Shown: in pieces, positions 36,047 to 45,177 of the stretch
Layout: the number at the start of each line of letters is the position of its first letter
Position numbering within the stretch: position 1 is the first letter of the stretch
Origin: Hassallia sp050875635
Lineage (GTDB): Bacteria > Cyanobacteriota > Cyanobacteriia > Cyanobacteriales > Nostocaceae
DNA length: 64,000 nt
Direction: 5' to 3'
Assembly: GCF_050875635.1 (NCBI RefSeq)
Contig: NZ_JBPAOH010000001.1
Span: 92,503 to 156,502, forward strand
Notes under the pieces: generated by a model
Told to the model about the DNA's origin: nothing
Databases searched by the model: none
What the model saw: only the letters and a program-made list of their open reading frames with translations
Translations under genes and position numbers: made by a program

Positions 36047-36358
36047 TTAACGGTTGGTTAAATTAAGTGAAATTGAAGTACTACTACTCCGAGATGAAGC
36101 AGTTTGGTTTCCAGTTTTTGCATATGCTGTGGCTGTTGCATCGGCTCGACTATAGTCAAGGCTACCCAAGTTTTTAACATTTGTCTTGCTTTGAGTATTA
36201 GTATAAGTAGTCTCACCGATGGCAACTGCACCTGCACCAGCTGTGGCATATCCAGGACTGGTTGTTGTTGTGGTAACTGTACCAGCGTAAACATTGCCAC
36301 CATACACAATGCTGCTTTCGTTAATCGATTGTAAATAACTTAAGTCAGAGATGATCAA
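36047..36358 (-). CDS. double-glycine leader peptide, TTG start
   Basis: 103 residues if started at the TTG (36358), preceded six bases by GAGG. This start yields MIISDLSYLQSINESSIVYG plus Gly (Gly20-Gly21), matching sibling leaders almost letter for letter; the open frame extends further upstream, but that part does not resemble a leader. The core is rich in Thr, Ala and Ser (TVTTTTTSP, ATATAYAKTGNQTASSRSSS) with no Cys. Expected to be cut and exported by a C39 transporter. Confidence 0.7.
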   Translation of the reverse strand: MIISDLSYLQSINESSIVYGGNVYAGTVTTTTTSPGYATAGAGAVAIGETTYTNTQSKTNVKNLGSLDYSRADATATAYAKTGNQTASSRSSSTSISLNLTNR

Positions 36359-36404
36359 GAAATTCCTCACACTTACCTCACGAGAAATTTTCAGCCAACT
36401 AAAT

Positions 36405-36617
36405 TCACAGAAAAGAACTACTAGAGCAACTAGATGTTGATGTGCTGCTACTATTTGCGTAACTGCTGGAACTATTACCAGATGAAACGTGTACAGAAAC
36501 GCTTTGACTAATCTCACCCTCATCATCACCAGATGTTTGGACTACGCTTTTAGCCTCGGCAATCACTTTACCATCAGGTGAGACTATGCGTTTAACCACA
36601 ACTTTATGTTGAGTCAT
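36405..36617 (-). CDS. small Ser-rich protein in precursor cluster
   Basis: 70 residues: MTQHKVVVKRIVSPDGKVIA then EAKSVVQTSGDDEGEISQ and a Ser-rich tail SSSSYANSSSTSTSSCSSSS. It has no double-glycine leader. Its position between two leader-peptide genes and same strand suggests a cluster member, perhaps a different precursor type or an accessory protein. The first half looks like an ordinary beta-hairpin protein start. Confidence 0.55.
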   Translation of the reverse strand: MTQHKVVVKRIVSPDGKVIAEAKSVVQTSGDDEGEISQSVSVHVSSGNSSSSYANSSSTSTSSCSSSSFL

Positions 36618-36688
36618 AATCTTAACACCATCTCTTGTTAATTATCAAAAAATAGCAATCACTAAGATGTGATTGCATAAAATACTAA

Positions 36689-37018
36689 CTAAGTAGAACG
36701 GCTGGCGAAGGAGACGGCATAATTAAGATTATTTATCTGCCCAGATGCTCCACCCAATAGTTCTTTACCATCTTGACTAGTGGCTCGATATCCGTAATGT
36801 TGCCCGTTTTGATCGCTGAATTCTTCAAGCAAATATTCCCCTGTTTTTTTTGAAGATTGTTTGTAAAATCCAGGGATGCGAATCATTAACCAGTCCAATA
36901 TATCAAGTTTCGGTGCTATATCTGCTGTATCAGCTGTATCTTCTGATAATCCGCCTCGAACTTGACTAATATTGGCTGTTTCACAAAAGCTGAGATCGTA
37001 AATTTTGAGTCTGCTCAT
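36689..37018 (-). CDS. double-glycine leader peptide, type MSR..DLSFCE
   Basis: 109 residues. Leader MSRLKIYDLSFCETANISQV then RGG (Gly22-Gly23), clearly the same leader class as 20984-21271. The core is acidic at first (LSEDTADTADIAPKLDILDW) and then contains an amphipathic stretch LMIRIPGFYKQSSKKTGEYL. It has one Trp and no Cys after the leader. Substrate of the cluster's C39 exporters by leader logic. Confidence 0.75.
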   Translation of the reverse strand: MSRLKIYDLSFCETANISQVRGGLSEDTADTADIAPKLDILDWLMIRIPGFYKQSSKKTGEYLLEEFSDQNGQHYGYRATSQDGKELLGGASGQINNLNYAVSFASRST

Positions 37019-37044
37019 ATGACTCCTTAAACCCCCTGAAAAAG

Positions 37045-37084
37045 ACAGCCAGAAGCTATCTATATATAGTTTCTGGCTGTTTTT
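37045..37084. terminator. bidirectional hairpin terminator
   Basis: Perfect 10-bp stem ACAGCCAGAA / TTCTGGCTGT around a 16-base loop, with AAA on the left and TTTTT on the right, so it can stop transcription on both strands. It separates the tandem precursor pair from the gene at 36689. Confidence 0.7.
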
Positions 37085-37125
37085 AAGTAGAGCTATTTGT
37101 TGCTCTAGTGTTCAACGGTTAATAA

Positions 37126-37398
37126 TCAGTTTGTAGCAGCAATCGAGGTGCTCTTAGAAGAATATGGAGTGGTCTCAACAAAGGTTTGGCTAACAGTATC
37201 GTAACCGTAAGCTTCAGCTTCAGCAGTAGCTGCGTTGCCCTTGACGTTAACTTTTGAATCAATATCTTTTTTGATACTGACGTATTCCTTAACGTAGAGT
37301 GTACTTGACGCATTAGATTTACCATTACCTAGATAGATACCACCAACAACAGCAGAACCTTCAGTAGCTTCTAAGTAGTTCAAATCTGAGATAATCAT
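37126..37398 (-). CDS. double-glycine leader peptide, tandem copy 1
   Basis: 90 residues: leader MIISDLNYLEATEGSAVVGG, cut after Gly20, core IYLGNGKSNASSTLYVKEYV onward with a Lys/Val/Asp-rich middle and a Ser/Thr-rich end. Protein identical to copy 2. Ribosome site AGGAG nine bases before the ATG (CAGGAGAAACCCA). Confidence 0.8.
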   Translation of the reverse strand: MIISDLNYLEATEGSAVVGGIYLGNGKSNASSTLYVKEYVSIKKDIDSKVNVKGNAATAEAEAYGYDTVSQTFVETTPYSSKSTSIAATN

Positions 37399-37539
37399 TG
37401 GGTTTCTCCTGGGAATTAATAACTATGTTCTGGGAATTGGTGCAAACAACTTGTTATTTATTGTTTGCTTTTTCTGCAAGCAACTTGTTTCTCTTTCAAG
37501 TAGAGCTATTTCGTTGCTCTAGTGTTCAACGGTTAATAA

Positions 37540-37812
37540 TCAGTTTGTAGCAGCAATCGAGGTGCTCTTAGAAGAATATGGAGTGGTCTCAACAAAGGTT
37601 TGGCTAACAGTATCGTAACCGTAAGCTTCAGCTTCAGCAGTAGCTGCGTTGCCCTTGACGTTAACTTTTGAATCAATATCTTTTTTGATACTGACGTATT
37701 CCTTAACGTAGAGTGTACTTGACGCATTAGATTTACCATTACCTAGATAGATACCACCAACAACAGCGGAACCTTCAGTAGCTTCTAAGTAGTTCAAATC
37801 TGAGATAATCAT
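37540..37812 (-). CDS. double-glycine leader peptide, tandem copy 2
   Basis: Encodes the same 90-residue protein as 37126-37398, including the MIISDL leader and Gly19-Gly20 site. It is the upstream copy on the minus strand and keeps the same AGGAG ribosome site. Two intact copies point to selection for dosage or to very recent duplication. Confidence 0.8.
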   Translation of the reverse strand: MIISDLNYLEATEGSAVVGGIYLGNGKSNASSTLYVKEYVSIKKDIDSKVNVKGNAATAEAEAYGYDTVSQTFVETTPYSSKSTSIAATN

Positions 37813-37910
37813 TGGGTTTCTCCTGGGAATTAATAACTATGTTCTGGGAATTAGTGCAAACAACTTGTTATTTATTGTTTGCTTTTTTTGCAAGCAACTT
37901 GTTTCTCGTT

Positions 37911-38277
37911 GCTCATATTTATAAGATACCTTATTCATTTAAAAAGTCAACCCGTTTTTTAGGTTTTTTTGAAAAATTTTGGATTTTTATTTTATTATTA
38001 ATAACCACAATAACACATGATAAAACTAGGCAATATTTAACTTTTTTACTGCCTAGGAACAATGTTTTTATGACTATTTTTAGAAGTTATAAAAAATTAT
38101 TCTTTCGGAACAAAGATTCCAAAAGATAAATAATTTTTCTTGTCTACTATGAATTTACCTGTCTTAAAAAGAAGTATGGTTTGACATATATTTCCCTTTT
38201 ACACCCGAAAATGGGCGGATTATCCGTGATAAAAATGTTTAAATTTATCAGGTATTTTGTGTTGGTTAATAACAAGC
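37911..38277. other. upstream region of the tandem precursors
   Basis: AT-rich, about 370 bases between the precursor pair and the PpiC gene of block B; the promoter of the pair is expected here. Frames present are not convincing. Confidence 0.3.
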
Positions 38278-39060
38278 TTAAGCCGGCTTAAGCACTTCTG
38301 ACTGTGGTTGCGAATTGCCATCCGAGTCTAACTTAGTGACAATTTCCAAAACCTGAATTTGTTGCTTTAACCACTCAGAAAACAATTCCGAAATGATTTT
38401 TTCGCGTAACTGGTCATCCAATTGGGGTTGAATAATTTCTTCCACCCAAATGAAATGCACTTGTTTTGAAGTGGTAATCGGTTTGAGAATTTTTGGAGCA
38501 GAAGCAAGAAATACAGCGGCTGCAATTTCTGGACGGAAATCTTTGCGGTATCGGAGTCCCTGATATCCATAAGCACGGCGAAGTTCAGGTTCTTGGATAT
38601 ATTGGCGAGCGATTTCTGGAAAAGTGATTTCGCCTTCTTCGAGGGCATAAAAAAGCTCTAAAGCCAAGTCTCTATCCTCAAAGATGACCTCATAGGTGAC
38701 AGCAGCCACATAATCTAGTTGGTGTTCATAAAAGAACTTTTCGACGTGAGCCGAAAAGAGATGATTCGCCAACTTCCTGGAAAGGACGTTGTTATAGACT
38801 AATTCTTCAAACTCATTGACAGACAGATGGTGTTTTTCTAACCATGTCCATGTATCTTTAGCTTTGACAAGCTTCTTGGCTAGGCGTAAGTTATCTCCTT
38901 CTTGCTGTAGTTCGGCTTCCGTCAGCTTAATGCCAGCTTCTTCAGTTGCTTGGACAATAATTTTTTGAGATGCGATCGCTTTTACTACATCAGGAATTTG
39001 GCAGGAAAGTTTGATGCTATGAATAATGTCTAAATCAGTAATCGTCAGAATATTGGACAT
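38278..39060 (-). CDS. PpiC/SurA-like foldase, copy B
   Basis: 260 residues (MSNILTITDLDIIHSIKLSC), ribosome site GGAGGAATT. Aligns end to end with the protein at 22070 (IIHxIKLSCQ.PD, QQEGD.LR.AKKLVKA.DT, FxxIAR.YI, AYGYQGLRYRKDFRPEIAAA). No signal peptide or membrane helix. It lies behind the second HlyD gene. Confidence 0.87.
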   Translation of the reverse strand: MSNILTITDLDIIHSIKLSCQIPDVVKAIASQKIIVQATEEAGIKLTEAELQQEGDNLRLAKKLVKAKDTWTWLEKHHLSVNEFEELVYNNVLSRKLANHLFSAHVEKFFYEHQLDYVAAVTYEVIFEDRDLALELFYALEEGEITFPEIARQYIQEPELRRAYGYQGLRYRKDFRPEIAAAVFLASAPKILKPITTSKQVHFIWVEEIIQPQLDDQLREKIISELFSEWLKQQIQVLEIVTKLDSDGNSQPQSEVLKPA

Positions 39061-39185
39061 AATGCAATTCCTCCATAAGTTATTCCTTATCTACAAACTA
39101 GATAAGATGGAGTTTTGATTCTTAATTCCTTATTAAAACCCGACTTGGAAATGGGGTCTAGGTCACTTAGGTAGTAACAATGGTT

Positions 39186-39383
39186 CTATGCAGATACAGA
39201 CATAGTTGATAATTCCCGATCAATTTTTTCCGCTAGTTTGTAAGCCATTAATGGGGGATTTCGATAGTTGCTGGCAGTTTTTCTAAATCCCCATCGTCTG
39301 GTTTCAGCTTCTGAAACTCCAAACTCTGCGGCTAGGTGGTGATAAGACCAGCCATATTTTCTCATTAAGTCAATTGGATGCAT
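39186..39383 (-). CDS. small helix-turn-helix protein
   Basis: 65 residues, MHPIDLMRKYGWSYHHLAAE then FGVSEAETRRWGFRK: a compact helix-turn-helix with SYHHLAAEFGVSEAETRRW as the DNA-binding part. It lies between the HlyD and PpiC genes of block B; copy A of the block has no counterpart there. Possibly a local regulator; it may also be an unrelated insertion. Confidence 0.6.
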   Translation of the reverse strand: MHPIDLMRKYGWSYHHLAAEFGVSEAETRRWGFRKTASNYRNPPLMAYKLAEKIDRELSTMSVSA

Positions 39384-39483
39384 ATAATAAGCTTGCTCCT
39401 GGTGTTGCTATATCTACGTTTAGGGTTTCCGAATGCTGCTAGGTCGAAGGTGGACTTTATATGCGCTCCTATAAAAGTGTTGA

Positions 39484-41037
39484 CTACATCTCTAAACCGC
39501 CTTTTTGCAGTTTCTTAAACGGATCTAAAACAAAGTCAATCACGCGTCGCTGGCGAATAATTACTTCGGCGTTTGCTGTCTGACCGGCGCTTAATTGAAT
39601 GCGTTTCTCACCATTTTGAACATACTGCTTGTCTAAGGCGATTTCTAACTCAAAGTTTTCTATGGTTCCTTGGGGTGTAACGCTTGCTTTGGAGTCGGGA
39701 GAAATCCAAGTAACTTTACCTTGGCTGATGCCATATTCTTGGAAGGGATAAGCATCAAACTTGACTTTGACTGGCATTCCCACCTTCAAGAAGCCGCTAT
39801 CCTGAATAGGCATATTCGCTTTGAGTACGAAGCCACTATTTTTGGGTGCAATTTGGGCAATCCGCTGACCTGGTTGTATCACCGCTCCGGCTTTGGTGGT
39901 TGGCAACTCAAAAATCACTCCATCAATAGGCGATCGCACTACTCTTTGTTGCATCTGAAGCTTTAAGGATGTGATTTGGCTTCCTGCTTGAGCGATTTGA
40001 GATTGCAGTGCCCCAATTTGTGTATCCATGTCTTTGAGTTGTTGCTGATTTCTCAGAAGCGCCAATTGACCGTTTTGCAACAAGCTTTGATAGCTGTTTT
40101 GCTCCTCTTGCAGTCGGAGTTTTGCTTGCTTGATATCAGACTTTAACTGACTGATTGTTGCCTGGTAGCGATTCTGTTCTTCTTGCAGTCGGAGTGTTGC
40201 TTGTTTAATGTCAGATTGCGCTCTTTCGTAGAGTCGTTTGCTTTCTTGTTCTTCTTTTTTGAGTTGGTCAACTTGGTTTGCAGAAACGGCACCATCCTTC
40301 ACTAGTTGGCTAAAGCGTTGGACTTGTCTTGAATCTATATCCAAACGAGCTTGAGCCGACTTCTGGTCATTTTCAGTGGTGCTAATCTGCTGCTGTGCCT
40401 GATTGACTAATGCCTGTTTTTCTAACTTTTGCAGGTTATAAGTACTCTGTTTGGCATCCAGGTTTTGTTTTGCCTGGTTGACTTGGGACATCTTTTCTAG
40501 GGCTTGGGATTGGTTTTGTTGCTCCTGAACGCCAAGAGTCAACTGTAATTGTTTTTTGAGTACATCCAGTTGCACCCGTTGATTTTGCAGTCCAGATAGC
40601 TTTTCCTGAGCCTGTTGCATTTCCGTTTGCAAGATATCAGACTCAAGTTCTAACAGAACCTGCCCTGCTGTTACGGTGTCACCTTCTTTTACCCTGACAG
40701 CTTTGACACTGCCACCTGCTTGAGAGTCTAATTTTTGCGTTGCACCTTTGGGTTCTATACGTCCTTTGGCGCTTCCAGTCTCATCTACTTTCGAGATGCT
40801 TGCCCAAGGTAAGGCAATGACGGCAAAGCCTACCAGCACATACAGCACACCACGTGTCCAGAGCCTAGGTAAGGCATCCAGGAGTTCTTCGGTGCCGTAA
40901 TATAAATCTTGGGCATCACCTTCTCTTTCTCTACCAGGTGGAACCTCAGTAGATTTATCAGTCTCTGCGTAATTTATATACTCATCCGTTTCATCCTTGG
41001 TAAGTGCGGATGAGGAATTAAGAGATGTAAATGGCAT
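39484..41037 (-). CDS. HlyD-family membrane fusion protein, copy B
   Basis: 517 residues from the ATG at 41037 (MPFTSLNSSSALTKDETDEY), the same length as copy A. One membrane helix (VLVGFAVIALPWASISKVDE), lipoyl half GSVKAVRVKEGDTVTAGQVL, a long Gln-rich coiled coil with repeated LRLQEEQNxYQ units, and the second lipoyl half VRSPIDGVIFELPTTKAGAV. Adaptor for the exporter at 41259. Confidence 0.93.
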   Translation of the reverse strand: MPFTSLNSSSALTKDETDEYINYAETDKSTEVPPGREREGDAQDLYYGTEELLDALPRLWTRGVLYVLVGFAVIALPWASISKVDETGSAKGRIEPKGATQKLDSQAGGSVKAVRVKEGDTVTAGQVLLELESDILQTEMQQAQEKLSGLQNQRVQLDVLKKQLQLTLGVQEQQNQSQALEKMSQVNQAKQNLDAKQSTYNLQKLEKQALVNQAQQQISTTENDQKSAQARLDIDSRQVQRFSQLVKDGAVSANQVDQLKKEEQESKRLYERAQSDIKQATLRLQEEQNRYQATISQLKSDIKQAKLRLQEEQNSYQSLLQNGQLALLRNQQQLKDMDTQIGALQSQIAQAGSQITSLKLQMQQRVVRSPIDGVIFELPTTKAGAVIQPGQRIAQIAPKNSGFVLKANMPIQDSGFLKVGMPVKVKFDAYPFQEYGISQGKVTWISPDSKASVTPQGTIENFELEIALDKQYVQNGEKRIQLSAGQTANAEVIIRQRRVIDFVLDPFKKLQKGGLEM

Positions 41038-41258
41038 AGTGATATCTCTGTTGAACGTTAGATGGGAAGAGGGGGAGAGGGGGGACAAGGGGGAGGGGGG
41101 GGAGCAGGGGGAGCAGGGGGAGCAGGGGGAGCAGGGGGAGAGTATTAAATTTTGAATTCTCCTTGTCTCCTTGTCTCCTTGTCTCCTTGTCTCCTTGTCT
41201 CCTTGTCTCCTTGTCTCCTTGTCCCCTTGTCCCCTTGTCCCCTTGTCTCCTTGTCTCC
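41038..41258. repeat. CCTTGTCT tandem array between exporter and HlyD
   Basis: About a dozen near-perfect CTCCTTGT units at 41160-41258 and GGGGGAGCA units at 41095-41140, again inverted in sense. It fills the same gap as 24513-24709 in block A. Confidence 0.85.
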
Positions 41259-44200
41259 CTAAACTGCTTGAGCCAGTTGTTGTTGATTTAGGTAGTAATA
41301 ATGACCTTTTTTGGCGATTAATTCGTCGTGAGTGCCGCTTTCGACTAATAAGCCGCGATCCAAAACCAGAATTAAGTCAGCATTGCGGACAGTAGAGAGT
41401 CGATGGGCAATGATTACACTAGTCCGTCCTTTAAGAATTGTTTTTAAGTTGTTCTGAATAATCCGTTCTGATTCAGAATCTAGGTGACTTGTGGCTTCAT
41501 CAAAAAGTAACAAACGGGGATTTCCCATCAAGGCACGGGCGATCGCCAGACGTTGGCGTTGTCCACCAGAGAGCATTCCCCCACCTTCACCGATTTGGGA
41601 TTCATAACCCATTGGCAGTTGCTGAATAAATTCATCAGCTCCTGCATATTTTGCTGCTTGAATAATTTCTTCTATAGACGCTTCCGGGTGCGCGATGGAG
41701 ATGTTTTCGCGAATGGTACCACCAAACAGAAAGGTATCTTGATCGACAACACCGACTTGAGAACGGAGCGATCGCAAGGATACACAACTGATATCATGAC
41801 TGTCAATCAATACTTTGCCATCTGTCGGAGGGTATAAACCTAAAATTAATTTGCTCAGGGTTGTTTTTCCAGACCCAGATCGTCCAACTAGTGCCACCAT
41901 TTGATTGTTCTGGATTTCAAAGCTGAGATTTTCCAGCACGTTCGTCTCACTTTCTGGGTGATAGCGGAAGGTGACATTATCAAAGCGAATGTTACCGTCA
42001 AGTCTACCTAAAGTCTTCCGGGGTTTATTGTGTAAGTCTTCTTCCGGTTCCGCTTCTAAAACATCATTAATGCGTTCGGTGGAAATCACGATTTCCTGCA
42101 ATTCGTTCCACAGCAGCGACAGCCGTTGAAAAGGACTCAATACGTTACCCACCAACATATTGAAGGCAACTAATTGCCCAACGGTGAGATCCCCTTGAAT
42201 CACCTGCCATGCTCCAAACCACATCAATCCTGTATTCACAAAGGTTTGAATTGCACCACTGATGATTTGTAAGCGATTGCCGATTATCTGAGCATTAAAG
42301 CCTTTTTTTACCAAGTTATTCAGTAATTCTTCCCAACGCCACCGTACTGTCTGTTCAATTGACAACGAGCGGACTGTACGAATTCCTGTCAGGGATTCAA
42401 TCAAATAGCTGTTTTCTTCGGCACCAGCGTTAAAAATCTCTCTGGAAATACGGCGCAAAATACTGGTGCTAGCTAGTGCCAAGATAAAAAATGGCGGCAC
42501 AGTACACAGCACAAATAATGCCATCCGCCAGCTATAAGTGAACATCATCGCCAGATAGACGACCAATGTCAGCATATCCAGCATGATTGACAGTGTTTGA
42601 CCGGTCAGGAAACGCTGAATTTTCTGGTTTTCTTGGATGCGAGAGACAATATCCCCGACATAACGCGACTCAAAATAGGAGAGGGGCAAGCGGAAGGTAT
42701 GTTTGATAAAACCCACCAGTAACGAGAGACTAACGCGGTTTGCCGTGTGATCCAGCAGATATTGCCGCACTCCGTTCATGGCAATACTAAACAACCCAAA
42801 AACGATCATCCCCGTACCAACGGCGTTTAAGGTGGCAACGCTGCGTTGTACAAGCACTCTGTCTAGCAACAACTGGGTAAATACCGGCGTTACCAGTCCA
42901 AATAGCTGCATCAGCACGCTTGCCAAGAAGACTTCTATCAATACCTTATAGTGAGGTTTGATTAACTCAAAAAACTTCCAAAAGCCTGCACTCTCGGCTT
43001 TGGCATCTTTTAGTAGTGATGTGGGTTGCAGTAATAATGCATATCCAGTCCAACCGATTTGAAATTCCTTTTTGGTCAAGCTGCGTTGACCAAGGGCAGG
43101 GTCGCAGATAATTACTTGCTTTTTGGTTATTGCATAGACGACAACGAAATGCTTGCCTTCCCAGTGAGCGATCGCTGGCAGAGGTTGTTCTGCTAATTTA
43201 TCGAGGGTAGCTTTCACGGGACGGGTAGCAAAACCAAGGTTTTCTGCTGCCGCTGCTAGGGCACGTAGAGATGCCCCACTGCGGTTGACGTTGGTCATAT
43301 CCCGCAAGCGATTGACACTAAAGTGCTTACCCCAATAGTTACCAATCATCACCAGACAAGCAGAACCGCAATCTGATGCGCTTTGTTGGGCGTAAAAGGG
43401 ATAACTCTTGGTGAATCTTCCCCACCAATGCCCCGCTCGCACTTTTGGGCTAGGAAAGAAAGGACGTGATTTTTTTTGTTTTTCTTTTGGCTCTTGTTCT
43501 CGTTTGGGAAAGGGAATGACTTTAGCTCTGGAGTCATAAAGCTCAACACTTGACCTGTTCTTTCGTGGCTTTCGCTCAACGGTTGCGTAGGATCGGCGCT
43601 CTTGGTCAGCGACAAACGACTGTAATTCTGGGCAGTTTAAGAGTGCTGTTTGCCAATCAGAATTCTTGAGAATGTAAGCGATCGCTGGTTGCTGAACCTG
43701 CCAACTACCTGTTTTTGGCTGTGCATAAATGTTGCCAGGAGTCAAGGTGTAACCCTGAGAATGCTGTAGTTGCCCTCTATGTAACAGCCACAATTGCGAT
43801 TGGGATAGTTCTGTACTCACTTCGCCAATCTTTAGATTGTGCCGTTCAAACAGAGATAAGGCTTTGAGCATTCCTTCCACTTGAGAAGTATGGCGCGGAA
43901 ATTGTGAGTTTTGGCGACACAACAGCAGTAAATCCCAAATTTCGGCGCGGGCATTCAGGCGATCGCTTATACTTGGATATGTGCGAAATATGAATTCCAG
44001 CGCTTCAAAGGGGATATAGCCAAGCTTTAAATTAACAGAAGCTCTAGCTGCGTAATTTGTCAACTCTTTTTCGGGAAACAGAGTTATCTCACCGAATGAT
44101 TCCCCAACACAAAGAGTAGTAATTAAGTTATCAGCACTATCTAAAAGCCTGCATTTACCCGCCAGGATAATATAAATCCCTGGTTTTGCTGATGCTGCTT

Positions 44201-44330
44201 GCCAAAATTGCTTTGAGTCAGGTGGTTCGACAATTTCAATTAATGCCAAACACCTGTCAAGTTCGCTGTCGCAAAGCGTTTCACCCCAAATTTGGGTGAG
44301 TTGTTGACTTAACTGTTGCCGTAAAAACAC
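41259..44330 (-). CDS. peptidase-containing ABC exporter with cNMP-binding domain, copy B
   Basis: 1023 residues, close to copy A throughout. cNMP-binding-like domain in residues 1-130, C39 peptidase with Cys321 (SASDCGSACL), His in GKHFVVVYAI and Asp in CDPALGQ, then the membrane domain and an ATPase with GRSGSGKT, LSGGQ and LLLFDEATSHLD. All catalytic motifs intact. Secretes double-glycine peptides with the HlyD at 39484. Most variation from copy A is in the linker between cNMP and C39 domains. Confidence 0.95.
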   Translation of the reverse strand: MFLRQQLSQQLTQIWGETLCDSELDRCLALIEIVEPPDSKQFWQAASAKPGIYIILAGKCRLLDSADNLITTLCVGESFGEITLFPEKELTNYAARASVNLKLGYIPFEALEFIFRTYPSISDRLNARAEIWDLLLLCRQNSQFPRHTSQVEGMLKALSLFERHNLKIGEVSTELSQSQLWLLHRGQLQHSQGYTLTPGNIYAQPKTGSWQVQQPAIAYILKNSDWQTALLNCPELQSFVADQERRSYATVERKPRKNRSSVELYDSRAKVIPFPKREQEPKEKQKKSRPFFPSPKVRAGHWWGRFTKSYPFYAQQSASDCGSACLVMIGNYWGKHFSVNRLRDMTNVNRSGASLRALAAAAENLGFATRPVKATLDKLAEQPLPAIAHWEGKHFVVVYAITKKQVIICDPALGQRSLTKKEFQIGWTGYALLLQPTSLLKDAKAESAGFWKFFELIKPHYKVLIEVFLASVLMQLFGLVTPVFTQLLLDRVLVQRSVATLNAVGTGMIVFGLFSIAMNGVRQYLLDHTANRVSLSLLVGFIKHTFRLPLSYFESRYVGDIVSRIQENQKIQRFLTGQTLSIMLDMLTLVVYLAMMFTYSWRMALFVLCTVPPFFILALASTSILRRISREIFNAGAEENSYLIESLTGIRTVRSLSIEQTVRWRWEELLNNLVKKGFNAQIIGNRLQIISGAIQTFVNTGLMWFGAWQVIQGDLTVGQLVAFNMLVGNVLSPFQRLSLLWNELQEIVISTERINDVLEAEPEEDLHNKPRKTLGRLDGNIRFDNVTFRYHPESETNVLENLSFEIQNNQMVALVGRSGSGKTTLSKLILGLYPPTDGKVLIDSHDISCVSLRSLRSQVGVVDQDTFLFGGTIRENISIAHPEASIEEIIQAAKYAGADEFIQQLPMGYESQIGEGGGMLSGGQRQRLAIARALMGNPRLLLFDEATSHLDSESERIIQNNLKTILKGRTSVIIAHRLSTVRNADLILVLDRGLLVESGTHDELIAKKGHYYYLNQQQLAQAV

Positions 44331-44768
44331 TGTTTCCCCCTGTAAATATCACATAATAGTCAAGGGTTTTTGACACTTGACTAATGAAAACGCCAGATTG
44401 AAAGATAAATGGAAACTAAGTTGATCTTATTGGCAGTTGCAAATCTTAATTCCCCCATCCTTAGAAAAGAGAATTAGTTCTTAACAGGATAATTTTTGTT
44501 AAGTGGACTTGAGCGCTCGTTCTAGATATTGATGACTAAGTATGGACGCGCGAGCGCGATCTCGCGTCGTGCAGGTATCGACATGCCAACATCTAGCAGC
44601 AATTTAATGGGAGCGCTATTTCTGGGAAATAACTGAATATTTCAAATATTTGGGTTTGATATTTCCCCATATTTGCCAGCAACATAGTTTTTCTGCGACA
44701 ACTATATTCTCGCTGCAAATTCGCGCCGAAATTCTTTATCTGAGCTTGACATCCAAAAAGCTTTAACA

Positions 44769-44786
44769 ACTTGCTTTTTTGCAAGT
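44769..44786. ncRNA. conserved hairpin ACTTGC-T6-GCAAGT, copy B
   Basis: Identical to 28218-28235, within a conserved block of the duplicated upstream region. Confidence 0.4.
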
Positions 44787-44986
44787 CGTATCTCTCAACA
44801 GCCTTGTCTTTAAAGAAATGTTGTGACATAATTTTATCCAGTTGTCATCAACTGTACTTTGTGGGCAAGTTCGTCCGCAGCAGCTGTTTTTCTAAGCCGG
44901 CAAGCTAAAGTTCTACAGCTGCTTGCATTAATTAGTCCTAAAACGACAATTAAGTCGTTAAGTGATGTGCAACTAACACCGGGTTT

Positions 44987-45015
44987 CCCCCCTGTGCTTT
45001 GCGAGTCTAGGGGGG
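44987..45015. ncRNA. conserved C6/G6 hairpin, copy B
   Basis: Six C pair with six G around a loop TGTGCTTTGCGAGTCTA; counterpart of 28437-28465, with the preceding GATGTGCAACTAACACCGGG also identical. Confidence 0.45.
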
Positions 45016-45177
45016 TTATTACCGGTTTGTATCATTTAATGCGTCAATCTCCTGTCTTTAATTAGTTTCTCTGGAGATATACCGACATCAAAGACTTGTA
45101 GTCACATGATGTTGTGTTTTGATAAAGTTCCTTAAGCCAAACCATAGCTGAAAACTTTGCTACATCAGGTGAGGAAT

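Larger units (their letters stand above)
37083..37910. repeat. 414-bp tandem duplication carrying a precursor gene
   Basis: Two consecutive units with a 414-base period, each holding one 90-residue precursor gene with its leader and flanks. The coding parts differ by a single silent base (A/G near 37346 against 37760); flanks differ at a few sites. A recent duplication. Confidence 0.9.

Noticed and set aside
37812..38129. 105-codon Phe/Leu-rich plus-strand frame
   Set aside because: Its composition reflects AT-rich DNA and it starts on the start codon of the divergent precursor gene; no sign of selection visible.
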